The notes under the pieces: generated by a model
What the model was told of the DNA's origin: nothing
Seen by the model: the letters and a program-made list of their open reading frames with translations, nothing else
Database searches by the model: none
NCBI GenBank assembly: GCA_013285855.1
Contig: JABDGW010000036.1
Location: 1-32,923, forward strand
Source of the DNA: Bacteroidota bacterium
GTDB lineage: Bacteria; Bacteroidota; Bacteroidia; Chitinophagales; Chitinophagaceae
Length of the DNA: 32,923 bases
Direction: 5' to 3'
In this document: positions 24,126 to 31,090 of the stretch, piece by piece
Layout: every line of letters starts with the position of its first letter
Numbering within the stretch: position 1 is the stretch's first letter
Translations under genes and position numbers: made by a program

Positions 24126-25082
24126 ATGCAACAACAAAACAGCAACCCGAAGTATGTAGAAGTAGCCAATAATGTATGGGGAATGAAAGATGTTTTCGTA
24201 AACCTGTACATGGTTAAAAGCACACAAAACGACAACTGGTTTTTAGTAGATGCAGGTTTAAAAATGTCTTTTCCGAAAATAAAAAAGATGGCTGCGGCAT
24301 TGTTTGGAGATAAAAAGCCACAGGCTGTTATTTTAACGCACGGACATTTTGATCATGTGGGTTCATTACAGAAATTACTGGAAGCATGGCACGTGCCCGT
24401 GTATGCGCATTATCTTGAATTGCCTTACTTAACAGGTAAATCTCATTATCCTCCTGCAGACCCAACCGTTGGCGGTGGTATGATGGCTTACATGGCTTCA
24501 TTGTATCCTACAGATCCTATTGATCTGGGAGTACATGTAAACCCCTTGCCTGATGATGGAATAATTCCCGGTTTTAAAGAATGGCGTTTTATACATACAC
24601 CGGGCCATGCATTTGGACATATAAGTTTGTTCAGAGAGGAAGATAAAGTGCTGATTGCAGGCGATGCTTTTGTTACAACAAAAAATGAATCAGCGGTGAA
24701 TTCCCTGCTACTGCAAACAAAAAAGGTGTCAAGGCCACCGGCATATTTTACACCTGACTGGGAAGCAGCAAATGAGTCAATAAAAAAGTTATTACTGCTG
24801 GCGCCTGAAGTTGTTGCCACAGGTCATGGCAAGCCAATGTATGGAAAAGAAATGCGCCGCCAGTTGCATTATTTACATGATCATTTTTATGATGAGTTTG
24901 TTCCGCATCATGGGCGTTATGTGTATGAACCGGCTATTGCAGATGCCAATGGTGTTTTATATGTGCCACCGGCTGCCTATAATCCGTATACCAAATGGTT
25001 TATTACCGGCGCTGTTGCTTTAGTTACCGCCGTTGCAGTTTCTGCAGTTATGAAAAAGAAAAAATCGCTGTTTCATTTTTAG
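24126..25082 (+). CDS. MBL-fold metallohydrolase with C-terminal membrane anchor
   Basis: A 318-residue metallo-beta-lactamase-fold protein. The metal motif is THGHFDH (His72, His74, Asp76, His77), followed by His161 in HTPGHAFGH, Asp180 in LIAGDAF and His234 in ATGHGKPM, so all ligands of a dinuclear centre are present. It begins VEVANNVWGMKDVFVNLYMVK, as in lactonase/hydrolase-type MBL proteins. A single hydrophobic helix at about 290-310 (FITGAVALVTAVAVSAVM) with a basic KKKK tail would hold it in the membrane by its C-terminus. The substrate is unknown; thioester, lactone or detoxification roles are possible. ATG at 24126; monocistronic. Confidence 0.93.
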   Translation: MQQQNSNPKYVEVANNVWGMKDVFVNLYMVKSTQNDNWFLVDAGLKMSFPKIKKMAAALFGDKKPQAVILTHGHFDHVGSLQKLLEAWHVPVYAHYLELPYLTGKSHYPPADPTVGGGMMAYMASLYPTDPIDLGVHVNPLPDDGIIPGFKEWRFIHTPGHAFGHISLFREEDKVLIAGDAFVTTKNESAVNSLLLQTKKVSRPPAYFTPDWEAANESIKKLLLLAPEVVATGHGKPMYGKEMRRQLHYLHDHFYDEFVPHHGRYVYEPAIADANGVLYVPPAAYNPYTKWFITGAVALVTAVAVSAVMKKKKSLFHF

Positions 25083-25220
25083 TAAGGCAATTGCGGCAAT
25101 ACAGGCGAAGTATTATGTAAGCGCTTTTTATTTGTATGGTGAACAACCAATCAGGAGCAACAAGAAAAGCAATAAGCGTGTAGGTTTTGTCATCGGCAAA
25201 AATTGTTTAGACGAAAAAAA

Positions 25221-25634
25221 TTATTGTCGTCCATAGTGCCTCGCGCCTGAACCGACGGTTCCTATTAAGTCGTAAGTAAAAAATAATGAGTCATTGTTGT
25301 ATTGCAATGTATAATAAGCAACAGAATCTGTAACCCGGGAATTTGTATAATAAATACCTGGAACGTTTTGTCCACTTAAGCTCTTTGCATTGGATAAGTG
25401 ATATGTGCCGGCGTTTGCAGTGATGCCATTTTGTGTTATAGCGTAATTACCATTACTGTTGAAAGTGAGTATTTCATTAACGCCTGTGCTTTGAGGTGTT
25501 GAATTATAGGCTGGATTACCTGCATAATTTATAGTCCAAATCCATTGTCCTGTCACATTGTTTTTTGGTGTTGATTCTTTTTTGCAGGAAAAGTACAACA
25601 TGGTTAAAAAAGTGAGTAGTAAGAGTTGTCGCAT
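25221..25634 (-). CDS. Putative lipoprotein, 137 aa, unknown function
   Basis: The frame extends to 25787, but those codons are read from the attC-like/R4 repeat DNA. The ATG at 25632-25634 gives MRQLLLLTFLTMLYFSCKKEST, a typical lipoprotein signal with Cys17 and KKE after it. The mature part is a small beta-rich domain, VTGQWIWTINYAGNPAYNSTPQSTGVNEILTFNSNGNYAITQNGITANAGTYHLSNAKS, close in style to lipocalin-like Bacteroidota lipoproteins that begin with a G.W.W strand and contain LTFNSNGNY and AGTYHL. It is probably surface- or periplasm-exposed. Its function is unknown. Confidence 0.8.
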   Translation of the reverse strand: MRQLLLLTFLTMLYFSCKKESTPKNNVTGQWIWTINYAGNPAYNSTPQSTGVNEILTFNSNGNYAITQNGITANAGTYHLSNAKSLSGQNVPGIYYTNSRVTDSVAYYTLQYNNDSLFFTYDLIGTVGSGARHYGRQ

Positions 25635-25679
25635 GAATGGAGTTTTATGTCTGACATCAATTTCAGTAAAAACGTTGCC

Positions 25680-26342
25680 CGAAATTCGTCCAGCCAAAAC
25701 CGAAGTTAAATTTATAATTAAAAGTTTATTGTTATTTCCGTTGCCAAATGTATACATGAATAATTTACATAGAAAAGTTGGTTGCAATTATACAATCATT
25801 AATATAATTTATCAGCAGGTTCCCGCCTTCGCGGGAATGACGGCGAAGAGGTTTATTGATTTTAAATTATTAATAAACTAAAAGCAAAATACAACCACCT
25901 GCCCGTCATGCCCAACACCGATTGGGCATCTGCTTTAGCAATAAATCGTTTTTACATAAGTACAAGATGGTGGTTGCAATTATACAATCATCCATATAAT
26001 TTTATCAGCAGGTTCCCGCCTTCGCGGGAATGACGGCGGAGAGGCTTATTGATTTTAAAATTATTAATAAACTAAGAGCAAACACAACCACTTGCCCGTC
26101 ATGCCCAACACCGATTGGGCATCTGCTCTTGCAATAAACCGTTTCTACATAAGTAGAAGACGTTGATTGCAGTTATACAATCATCCATATAATTTATCAC
26201 CAGGTTCCCGCCTTCGCGGGAATGACGGCGAAGAGGCGTATTGATCTTAAAATTATTAATAAACTACGAGCAAACACAACCACTTGCCTGTCATGCCCAA
26301 CACCGATTGGGCATCTGCTTTAGCAACAAATCGTTTATTGAA
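25680..26342. repeat. R4 tandem array (three units of about 192 bp) with attC-like leader
   Basis: The AT-rich leader 25680-25779 matches the repeat at 15820-15885. Three tandem units start at 25780, 25972 and 26165 (192 and 193 bases apart). Each begins TTGCAATTATACAATCAT and contains TTCCCGCCTTCGCGGGAATG, then TTATTAATAAACTA, CCCGTCATGCCCAACACCGA, TTGGGCATCTGC and ACATAAGTA. The two hairpins and outer ATGACGGC/GCCCGTCAT complement are conserved. No gene is visible in 25635-26354. Confidence 0.9.
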
Positions 26343-26354
26343 TAATCAAAGACT

Positions 26355-26714
26355 TTACTTTTTATAAATCATATAGGTTTTCAGTGATTCGGGAATACCC
26401 GGATAAAGGTTTTCTATTTGAAATGAAGTTTCGTCAATTTTTTTGAAATCAAATTGCTGCGATGACAATTGATTTGTCCAGGTTGGTGTAAGTATTATTT
26501 TGTTTGTTGAAAAAGAGTAAATGAAAGTGTCTTTATAATTGCTTCCCGGCTCACTTTTAACCATAAGGTCACTGCTTATAAAGTTTAGTTGTGAACGTCC
26601 GGGTATCGGGCTATTTTCTGAGTAAAGCCCATGTAAGGCGCTTTCTGTTGTATCCTTTTTACAGGAACCGAAAATTATTAAAACCAGTCCACCGAGAAAT
26701 AAAATCTGTTTCAT
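26355..26714 (-). CDS. Putative lipoprotein, 119 aa, unknown function
   Basis: The frame extends to a TTG at 26780 inside a repeat junction, but the ATG at 26712-26714 gives MKQILFLGGLVLIIFGSCKKDTTES, a textbook lipoprotein signal with Cys18 and KKD. The mature part, HGLYSENSPIPGRSQLNFISSDLMVKSEPGSNYKDTFIYSFSTNKIILTP, is probably a small beta barrel, and the end is FQIENLYPGIPESLKTYMIYKK. This resembles lipocalin-like lipoproteins by pattern only. Upstream lie a GTTGTGTGC core and R1 copy C, as before genes in the 13-18 kb array. Confidence 0.8.
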   Translation of the reverse strand: MKQILFLGGLVLIIFGSCKKDTTESALHGLYSENSPIPGRSQLNFISSDLMVKSEPGSNYKDTFIYSFSTNKIILTPTWTNQLSSQQFDFKKIDETSFQIENLYPGIPESLKTYMIYKK

Positions 26715-26790
26715 AATAAAGAGTTTATTGTATTGTTTGACATTTGAAAGGTTGAAAACGTTGCACCCTATGGCACACAACGTTCCGGCA

Positions 26791-26838
26791 TTAAACGTCG
26801 GGCATCGTCTGTCTGGGCGGACAATGCCCGACAGTAAA
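26791..26838 (-). repeat. R1 hairpin repeat, copy C
   Basis: The minus strand reads TGTCGGGCATTGTC, a loop CGCCCAGACA, and GACGATGCCCGACG: a near-perfect hairpin, the best preserved copy of R1. It lies between the 26884-27183 and 26355-26714 genes, followed by a GTTGTGTGC core. Confidence 0.8.
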
Positions 26839-26883
26839 GAGTAGAACTAAAGTCTGAAAGTTAAAAGAGCATCTGTTTTTTTG

Positions 26884-27183
26884 TCAATGCTGATTTTCAT
26901 AATTGTCAATTGCTTTTTTTATCTCAATACTAATTAAGTCATCAGGTGTAACTTGAAATCCGCCATCATCTTGTGAAGTCCAATTCCCTTCTTTAGTTTT
27001 AAGCAGACGATATTCTTTTTGGTCTTTAGATGCAGGTTCAATTTTTATGATGTAACCCTTTTTCACTTCATTATCCAATCTGGTTTTTTTAAATAAACCT
27101 AAAAAAAGAGACTTTTTTCTTATAGTTCCCCATCTTACGTCTCCTTTTTGATTGTTTGATAGAGTTATTGTGAAGTGTCCCAT
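26884..27183 (-). CDS. Small basic protein of unknown function, 99 aa
   Basis: Start at the ATG at 27181-27183 (a TTG two codons upstream is less likely). The protein starts MGHFTITLSNNQKGDVRWGTIRKKSLFLGLFKKTRLDNEVKKGYIIKIEPASKDQKEYRLLKTKEGNWTS, with a hydrophobic stretch too short to be a membrane segment, and ends in a helix DDLISIEIKKAIDNYENQH. It is soluble and rich in Lys; the GYIIKIEPA and YRLLKTKEGNW strands suggest a small beta domain plus a helix. No family was recognised. The next feature downstream in its direction is R1 copy C. Confidence 0.7.
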   Translation of the reverse strand: MGHFTITLSNNQKGDVRWGTIRKKSLFLGLFKKTRLDNEVKKGYIIKIEPASKDQKEYRLLKTKEGNWTSQDDGGFQVTPDDLISIEIKKAIDNYENQH

Positions 27184-27275
27184 ATACAAGTGTTTTAATT
27201 ATCCAATAATAAATTAACTAAGAAAAGAAGATTGACAAACGGTGAGGAGTGCCTGCATGTGCTTTTGAAATTAAA

Positions 27276-27701
27276 TTACTTCCAAATTAAAATAAGCATT
27301 CCTGTTAAAATAAAAGCTGCACCGGTTAATACTTTTGCTGTCAATGGTTCTTTTAAAATAATGAAAGAAAGCAACAGCGATACAACAATGCTTGCTTTGT
27401 CAATGCTTACAACATAAGATACTTGCCCTTCTTTCATTGCCCGGTAATAAAAAATCCATGACAAAGAAGTTGTGATACCTGAAATAGCCAAAAATATTAA
27501 ATTGCTTTTAGGTGCGTTTCTAATTTCTGTCAGTGCATTGTTTAAGAAAAAAGCATTTGTCAAAACGATTGCAAACACAACCATTGTCCTAATACTCAAT
27601 GCTACGTCGCTGCTTAAATTTTTCATCCCGAATTTTGCAATCACGGAAGTCATGCCCGCAAAAAGCATTGAAATAACTGCAAATATTTTCCATCTTTCCA
27701 T
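27276..27701 (-). CDS. EamA-family transporter, single half-unit
   Basis: A 141-residue membrane protein with about four to five TM segments: 5-24 (KIFAVISMLFAGMTSVIAKFG), 35-54 (SIRTMVVFAIVLTNAFF), 68-88 (NLIFLAISGITTSLSWIFYYRA), 100-117 and 122-139. The central FLAISGITTSLSWIFYYRAMKEGQVSYVVSIDKASIVVSLLLSFIILKEPLTAK matches the EamA signature (xxxALxxxxxxxYYxAlk.g..s.v.pi.k.s.v...l...lflkEpl). Normal EamA exporters have two such units (about 290 aa); this is one unit, a recognised single-domain form that may work as a dimer, like EmrE. Substrate unknown. ATG at 27701. Confidence 0.88.
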   Translation of the reverse strand: MERWKIFAVISMLFAGMTSVIAKFGMKNLSSDVALSIRTMVVFAIVLTNAFFLNNALTEIRNAPKSNLIFLAISGITTSLSWIFYYRAMKEGQVSYVVSIDKASIVVSLLLSFIILKEPLTAKVLTGAAFILTGMLILIWK

Positions 27702-27783
27702 TTATAGATTGTGTTAAAAATTTCAGTTTTAAAGTTAGCGAAAAAAAGCAGTCTCAATTTATGAATAGCAAGATGATTACGTC

Positions 27784-27856
27784 TTTGCTGATGTTCCTCA
27801 CGAGCAAATAATTTATACATCTTTTGCCGTTGGTGAAGAACACCAACGACGGCGGA
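27784..27856. repeat. R2 hairpin repeat
   Basis: TTTGCTGATGTTCCTCACGA and TTTGCCGTTGGTGAAGAACA form the arms around AATTTATACATC, ending CCAACGACGGCGG. It lies 33 bases beyond the stop of the TIR gene. Confidence 0.85.
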
Positions 27857-27889
27857 AGAAATGAAAGCGTTTGTTATCGAAGATTTGCG

Positions 27890-28831
27890 CTAGAGAAGCT
27901 TACCTAACTCGGTAGCAATTTCTGCAACACTATGGATTGCGGTATTCAAAGCAAGTTTGTCAGCCAAGGTTGGACTAAATGAAAGAACTTCATCTCTTGT
28001 AACATTGTGCCAAATTGGAAGTATTACTTTTACCCCGTTCATTTCTTTTGCTACCAGGCCATTAAGTTCATATTCGGGCCAATTTTTTTTAAAGAAATCT
28101 CTGGATAAAACTACGATTCCATATTTCGAAGATTTTAATCCTTCATCAATTTTTTTACGAAGACTATCGCCAACTTGCATTTTTAATTCATCAAGCCAAA
28201 CATTATGACCATTTTTTATAAGGAGGTCAGCAAGTGGTCGAACAAAACTCTCTTTATCTTCATGAGCATGAGAAATAAAAAAATCATGTTCCTTAATTTC
28301 TATGTTTTCATTATTCACATTAGCAGTGTGTATCTGTTGTACTAATGTATTTAAAATTCCCTTTTGATTTGCAATATCATTTTGCAATTTCCTTTGAAGA
28401 TCTTCTTGTTCTCGTTGATAGCTTTCTTGCTCTTGCCAATAAGCTTCTTGCTTTCTCTGAAATTCCATTTGTTCCTTTTGGAATTTCTCCTGTTCCTTTT
28501 TTTGTTTTTCTCGTTCCTTAGCCTCCTCTTTTTGAAGGTCTTGTTTTTTTCTTGTCAGCTCACTGGTCTTATCAGAAATCTTTCTTTGAATATCTGATTT
28601 GGTAGATTGAATTCTGATAAGTTCACTTTGATAACCTTGAATTTGTCCCTGTTTGCTTTGTAAAGCCGAAGCCGAAGTTGAGCTGCTAATTGATCGATTT
28701 ACAGAATCGATTTGCTTTTGCTTGTCCAGTTCCTTTTTTGTTTCATCAGATACTTTTTTCTGTAAATCTGCTAACTCTCTTTCGAGCCGAGCTACTAGCT
28801 CATATTGATAATTGAGACTCATAATGTCCAT
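27890..28831 (-). CDS. Coiled-coil TIR-domain protein (possible NADase/defence effector)
   Basis: A 313-residue soluble protein. Residues about 8-165 form a long coiled coil rich in Gln, Lys and Glu (KEEAKEREKQKKEQEKFQKEQ and similar). A TIR domain follows at about 182-313: HDFFISHAHEDK at the BB-side start, NGHNVWLDELKMQVGDSLRKKIDEGLKSSKYGIVVLSRDFFKKNWPEYELNGLVAKE, the classic box 1 and box 2 pattern. The Glu in WPEYEL (Glu255, second Glu) is at the position of the catalytic Glu of bacterial NAD-cleaving TIR domains. Such TIR proteins often kill infected cells by depleting NAD or make signals such as cyclic ADP-ribose isomers. The ATG at 28831 is 7 bases from a GTTGGC-type core. No partner gene is recognised nearby. 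Confidence 0.9.
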   Translation of the reverse strand: MDIMSLNYQYELVARLERELADLQKKVSDETKKELDKQKQIDSVNRSISSSTSASALQSKQGQIQGYQSELIRIQSTKSDIQRKISDKTSELTRKKQDLQKEEAKEREKQKKEQEKFQKEQMEFQRKQEAYWQEQESYQREQEDLQRKLQNDIANQKGILNTLVQQIHTANVNNENIEIKEHDFFISHAHEDKESFVRPLADLLIKNGHNVWLDELKMQVGDSLRKKIDEGLKSSKYGIVVLSRDFFKKNWPEYELNGLVAKEMNGVKVILPIWHNVTRDEVLSFSPTLADKLALNTAIHSVAEIATELGKLL

Positions 28832-28837
28832 TTAAGT

Positions 28838-28905
28838 ACAGCCAACGTTTCAATATTTGTGAAGGCATGGCAATAGCGAATTGTCAGCCCATGCAAATGC
28901 TTTTG
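28838..28905 (-). repeat. attC-like junction
   Basis: On the plus strand ACAGCCAAC is followed by GTGAAGGCATGGCAATAGCG and TTGTCAGCCCATGCAAATGC. The block AAGGCAT.GCAATAGCGA..TTG.TCAGC...TGCAAATGC also occurs in order in the repeat at 16981-17030, so both are the same repeat type. It is directly upstream of the TIR gene. Confidence 0.5.
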
Positions 28906-28911
28906 AAAAAC

Positions 28912-29012
28912 TTCTGTCTTAGCACTATCTTCATTCCCTCGCCTTGTGCTGAAGGATGTGACCTCGCGTAAAATTAAGGCAGGGTCGCTCCACTGACCCT
29001 GCTACGACAGAG
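28912..29012. repeat. R3 MITE-like repeat, copy 1
   Basis: It starts TTCTGTCTTAGC and ends GCTACGACAGAG, which are near-complementary ends. An inner hairpin near the right end is CAGGGTCGCTCCACTGACCC. The right end overlaps the last codons and stop of the 29002-29454 gene. Confidence 0.85.
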
Positions 29013-29454
29013 TTTGCTGATTAAATAAAATGAAACGCCTTTCTACCAAACCAAAGTAATTCATTCCAAGTCGAATTTTATTGATGTCAATCTTTATGCT
29101 TTCCCCAATTGGTTCTTCCCAATCACCTTCCCAGCAACAATAAAATTCTATTGTTTCTTTTTTCGTTAAGTCGTCAATTAATGAAAGTAAAGAGTTGCAA
29201 GATTTAATTGCATTACTTTTTTCTTTTTTATCATAGTCGTCATCTTCATCAAATTGTGTCGGATCATGTGTAAAGCCACAAGAACAGCCTTGATAAGAAC
29301 CAACATAATAAATATATATTTTATTGAACTTACTTCTTAAACCAATTATTTCTTTTTCTTGGGTTAAATCTTCAAGATAAAGGAAAGTTTGGTCAGCTAT
29401 AAATTTTCTAACCAATTGTTTATTGTCTGTTCCAATATATGCAGCGTAACACAT
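29002..29454 (-). CDS. Hypothetical acidic protein, 150 aa, 3' end formed by an R3 repeat
   Basis: No family was recognised. The protein starts MCYAAYIGTDNKQL, has VGSYQGCSCGFTHDPTQFDEDDDYDKKEKS in the middle with two nearby Cys (GCSCGF), and IEFYCCWEGDWEEPIGESIKIDINKIRLGMNYFGLVERRFILF near the end. The Cys/acidic cluster could bind metal, but nothing proves it. It has no membrane segment. The last residues, TLS, and the stop TAG are encoded by the R3 repeat (28912-29012), so the natural C-terminus may have been replaced when the repeat inserted. ATG at 29454; a GTTAGCTGT core lies 37 bases upstream (29491-29499). Confidence 0.75.
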   Translation of the reverse strand: MCYAAYIGTDNKQLVRKFIADQTFLYLEDLTQEKEIIGLRSKFNKIYIYYVGSYQGCSCGFTHDPTQFDEDDDYDKKEKSNAIKSCNSLLSLIDDLTKKETIEFYCCWEGDWEEPIGESIKIDINKIRLGMNYFGLVERRFILFNQQTLS

Positions 29455-29579
29455 AAATTTAATTCACAAGTTTGAAGTCGGTCGAAACTTACAGCTAACG
29501 ACCGCAGCTTTGCGTTCGGCAGAGCATTTGAATAGAATTCTTATAAAGTTTTGATTGTATTTGAGGCGTTACAGCATTA

Positions 29580-29987
29580 CTATTTTGCCCGCATTTTATT
29601 TCCTTTCGCATCATGTGTCACTTCTGCAAATCCAAGCTTTTCCATTAGCGGAGGAACGTACATTCCAAAACGACCACGAAGGCCTTTCTTTAAACCATAC
29701 CAACCACCAATAGGATTTTTTTCTGACCTGCCCCAGGCTTCAACTGTCCCTTCCTTTGCAAGCTTCTGTTCATCTGCACTTCCAAGTTCCATCCAGTCGC
29801 CATGTTCCTTGAGCATTGATTGAAGATCTGACAGACACCTATAGTCGTAATTTAAAATCGTCTTGCCCACAGTGCACACTAAAATATCCTTTCCATCTTT
29901 AGTGTCTTTGTACATGGTAAAGTCAGACGATAAAGGAGGTGTCTTAAGTATCCATGGATTTTCTTTTGTTCCTTGTTCTTTTGTCAT
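29580..29987 (-). CDS. DUF6855-like protein, 135 aa
   Basis: A 135-residue soluble protein starting TKEQGTKENPWILKTPPLSSDFTMYKD, with GDWMELGSADEQKLAKEGTVEAWGRSEKNPIGGWYGLKKGLRGRFGMYVPPLMEKLGFAEVTHDAKGNKMRAK. The long run from WGRS to the C-terminus is very well conserved in a family found across many bacteria (recalled as DUF6855), often annotated only as hypothetical; this assignment is from memory. No catalytic residues can be named. The frame is closely packed with no overlap; ATG at 29987. Its codon use and composition resemble the neighbours. Function unknown. Confidence 0.8.
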   Translation of the reverse strand: MTKEQGTKENPWILKTPPLSSDFTMYKDTKDGKDILVCTVGKTILNYDYRCLSDLQSMLKEHGDWMELGSADEQKLAKEGTVEAWGRSEKNPIGGWYGLKKGLRGRFGMYVPPLMEKLGFAEVTHDAKGNKMRAK

Positions 29988-30031
29988 ACCTGTTTTATTA
30001 TAAAGGTAAAATTTCTTTATTAGCCTTAAGT

Positions 30032-30094
30032 TTAATGGATGAAACCTCGTGTAAATTAACGCAGGGTCGCTTTGCAGACCCTGCTACGACAGAG
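30032..30094. repeat. R3 MITE-like repeat, copy 2 (left end degraded)
   Basis: GGATGAAACCTCGTGTAAAT is followed by GCAGGGTCGCTTTGCAGACC and ends CTGCTACGACAGAG. The hairpin GCAGGGTC/GACCCTGC is perfect. The left third of the element (TTCTGTCTTAGC...) cannot be recognised. The right end overlaps the stop of the 30084-30305 gene. Confidence 0.8.
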
Positions 30095-30305
30095 TGTTGA
30101 AGAAAATTATGAATGCCATAAAAATTAAAGCAATTCCAATATAAAAAATATGCATCTTACTACCTTTCCCATAAAGCGGTAAATTATTCTTTTTTAAAAC
30201 TATGTCTTGTGACGTTTGTCGCTTTAAGGAAATTCGTATGCATAAAAATCCTATGAAAACAAAAGCAGGCGCAACTAAATATTTAATTACAAATGGTGGC
30301 AGCAT
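30084..30305 (-). CDS. Small two-TM membrane protein, 73 aa, 3' end formed by an R3 repeat
   Basis: Two hydrophobic segments are visible: about 4-24 (PFVIKYLVAPAFVFIGFLCIR) and 52-69 (HIFYIGIALIFMAFIIFF), joined by a basic loop (SLKRQTSQDIVLKKNNLPLYGKGSK). The last three residues are TLS and the TAG stop lies inside an R3 repeat, exactly as in the 29002-29454 gene, so the original C-terminus may have been altered. ATG at 30305. No family was recognised; such proteins are common in accessory DNA. Confidence 0.6.
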   Translation of the reverse strand: MLPPFVIKYLVAPAFVFIGFLCIRISLKRQTSQDIVLKKNNLPLYGKGSKMHIFYIGIALIFMAFIIFFNTLS

Positions 30306-30354
30306 TTATTGTTTTACATTTTTAAGCATTTCTTTTATTCATCTTTCTGCTCTT

Positions 30355-30458
30355 TTCTGTCTTTGCAAAGTCTTCATTGCCTGGCCATGTGCTGAAGGAT
30401 GAGACCTGGCGTAAAAATTAACGCAGGAGTCGCTTCGCAAACCCCCGCTACGACAGAA
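30355..30458. repeat. R3 MITE-like repeat, copy 3
   Basis: From TTCTGTCTTTGC to GCTACGACAGAA, with CTTCATTGCCTGGCCATGTG and CGCAGGAGTCGCTTCGCAAA in between. The ends are inverted repeats. It lies 13 bases after the stop of the receiver gene 30472-30900. Confidence 0.85.
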
Positions 30459-30471
30459 AGGAATAGGATAT

Positions 30472-30900
30472 TTATTCGGGCGTGAAATCAGGAGCTTCAC
30501 ACTCTTGCCAATATTCTACTATTTTTTTTATAGTGTTCTCCAACTTGCTAAAATTGTTTGGTTTTACAAAAAAACCCTGCACAGATTGTGAGTATGCATT
30601 AATAACAGCCTTTTTATTTGATGTAGTTGTAAAAAATAGATAGGGGATACATTTTAAGTTCAAACTTTCATTTACATAGATCTTTTCTCTCAATTCAAAG
30701 CCACTTAATTTAGGCATATTTATGTCAGACAATATTAGAAAAGGCTTAATTTCTGTATAAATCAGATATTGCAAAGCAGCTTCTCCATCAGAAAAGTAAA
30801 TGATTGGATTTTTGTAATCCAGGTTCTTAAATATTTCTTTTAAAATTTCCTGGTCATCGCAATCATCTTCAATTACAACGATAGGTCCGGTCTTATTCAT
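30472..30900 (-). CDS. Orphan single-domain response regulator
   Basis: A 142-residue receiver from the ATG at 30898-30900 (a TTG three codons upstream is rejected). The acidic pocket is IEDDCDDQ, the phosphoacceptor is Asp59 in ILSDINMPKLSG, the switch region is YLFFTTTSN, and Lys113 is in FFVKPNN. The C-terminus ends YWQECEAPDFTPE. It is a close paralogue of the receiver at 22063-22488 and less close to that at 12507-12923. A possible TAAATTTG -7 element lies at 30923-30930 (minus strand) with no clear -33 partner. No kinase lies nearby. It would be phosphorylated by a distant kinase, perhaps a PAS-type one as at 10.9 kb (inference). Confidence 0.93.
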   Translation of the reverse strand: MNKTGPIVVIEDDCDDQEILKEIFKNLDYKNPIIYFSDGEAALQYLIYTEIKPFLILSDINMPKLSGFELREKIYVNESLNLKCIPYLFFTTTSNKKAVINAYSQSVQGFFVKPNNFSKLENTIKKIVEYWQECEAPDFTPE

Positions 30901-30950
30901 TTTCGTCAAGCAGTTTAAAATTCAAATTTAGGTATTTTGACCGAAAGGCT

Positions 30951-31052
30951 TTCTGTCTTAGCGAGGTCTTCATTGCCTGGCCTTGTGCCGAAGGATGAGA
31001 CCTCACGTAAAATTAATGCAGGGGTCGCTTTGTAGACCCTGCTACGACAGAA
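30951..31052. repeat. R3 MITE-like repeat, copy 4 (best preserved)
   Basis: 102 bases with ends TTCTGTCTTAGC and GCTACGACAGAA, complementary at 11 of 12 positions. The body has CTTCATTGCCTGGCCTTGTG, GAAGGATGAGACCTCACG and an inner hairpin GCAGGGGTC...GACCCTGC. It lies 38 bases after the stop of the gene 31091-31684. Confidence 0.9.
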
Positions 31053-31090
31053 TTGCAGCAATACTCATGTTGGGTGTAGTTTTTTATGCT

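Noticed and set aside
25635..25787. N-terminal extension of the 25221 lipoprotein
   Set aside because: The extra codons are repeat DNA from a TTG start and would bury the lipoprotein signal.
25780..26342. CRISPR array
   Set aside because: Repeat units are 192 bases and wholly similar to each other, with no short repeat/spacer alternation and no cas genes; the 21-bp tandem at 18325 likewise has no spacers.
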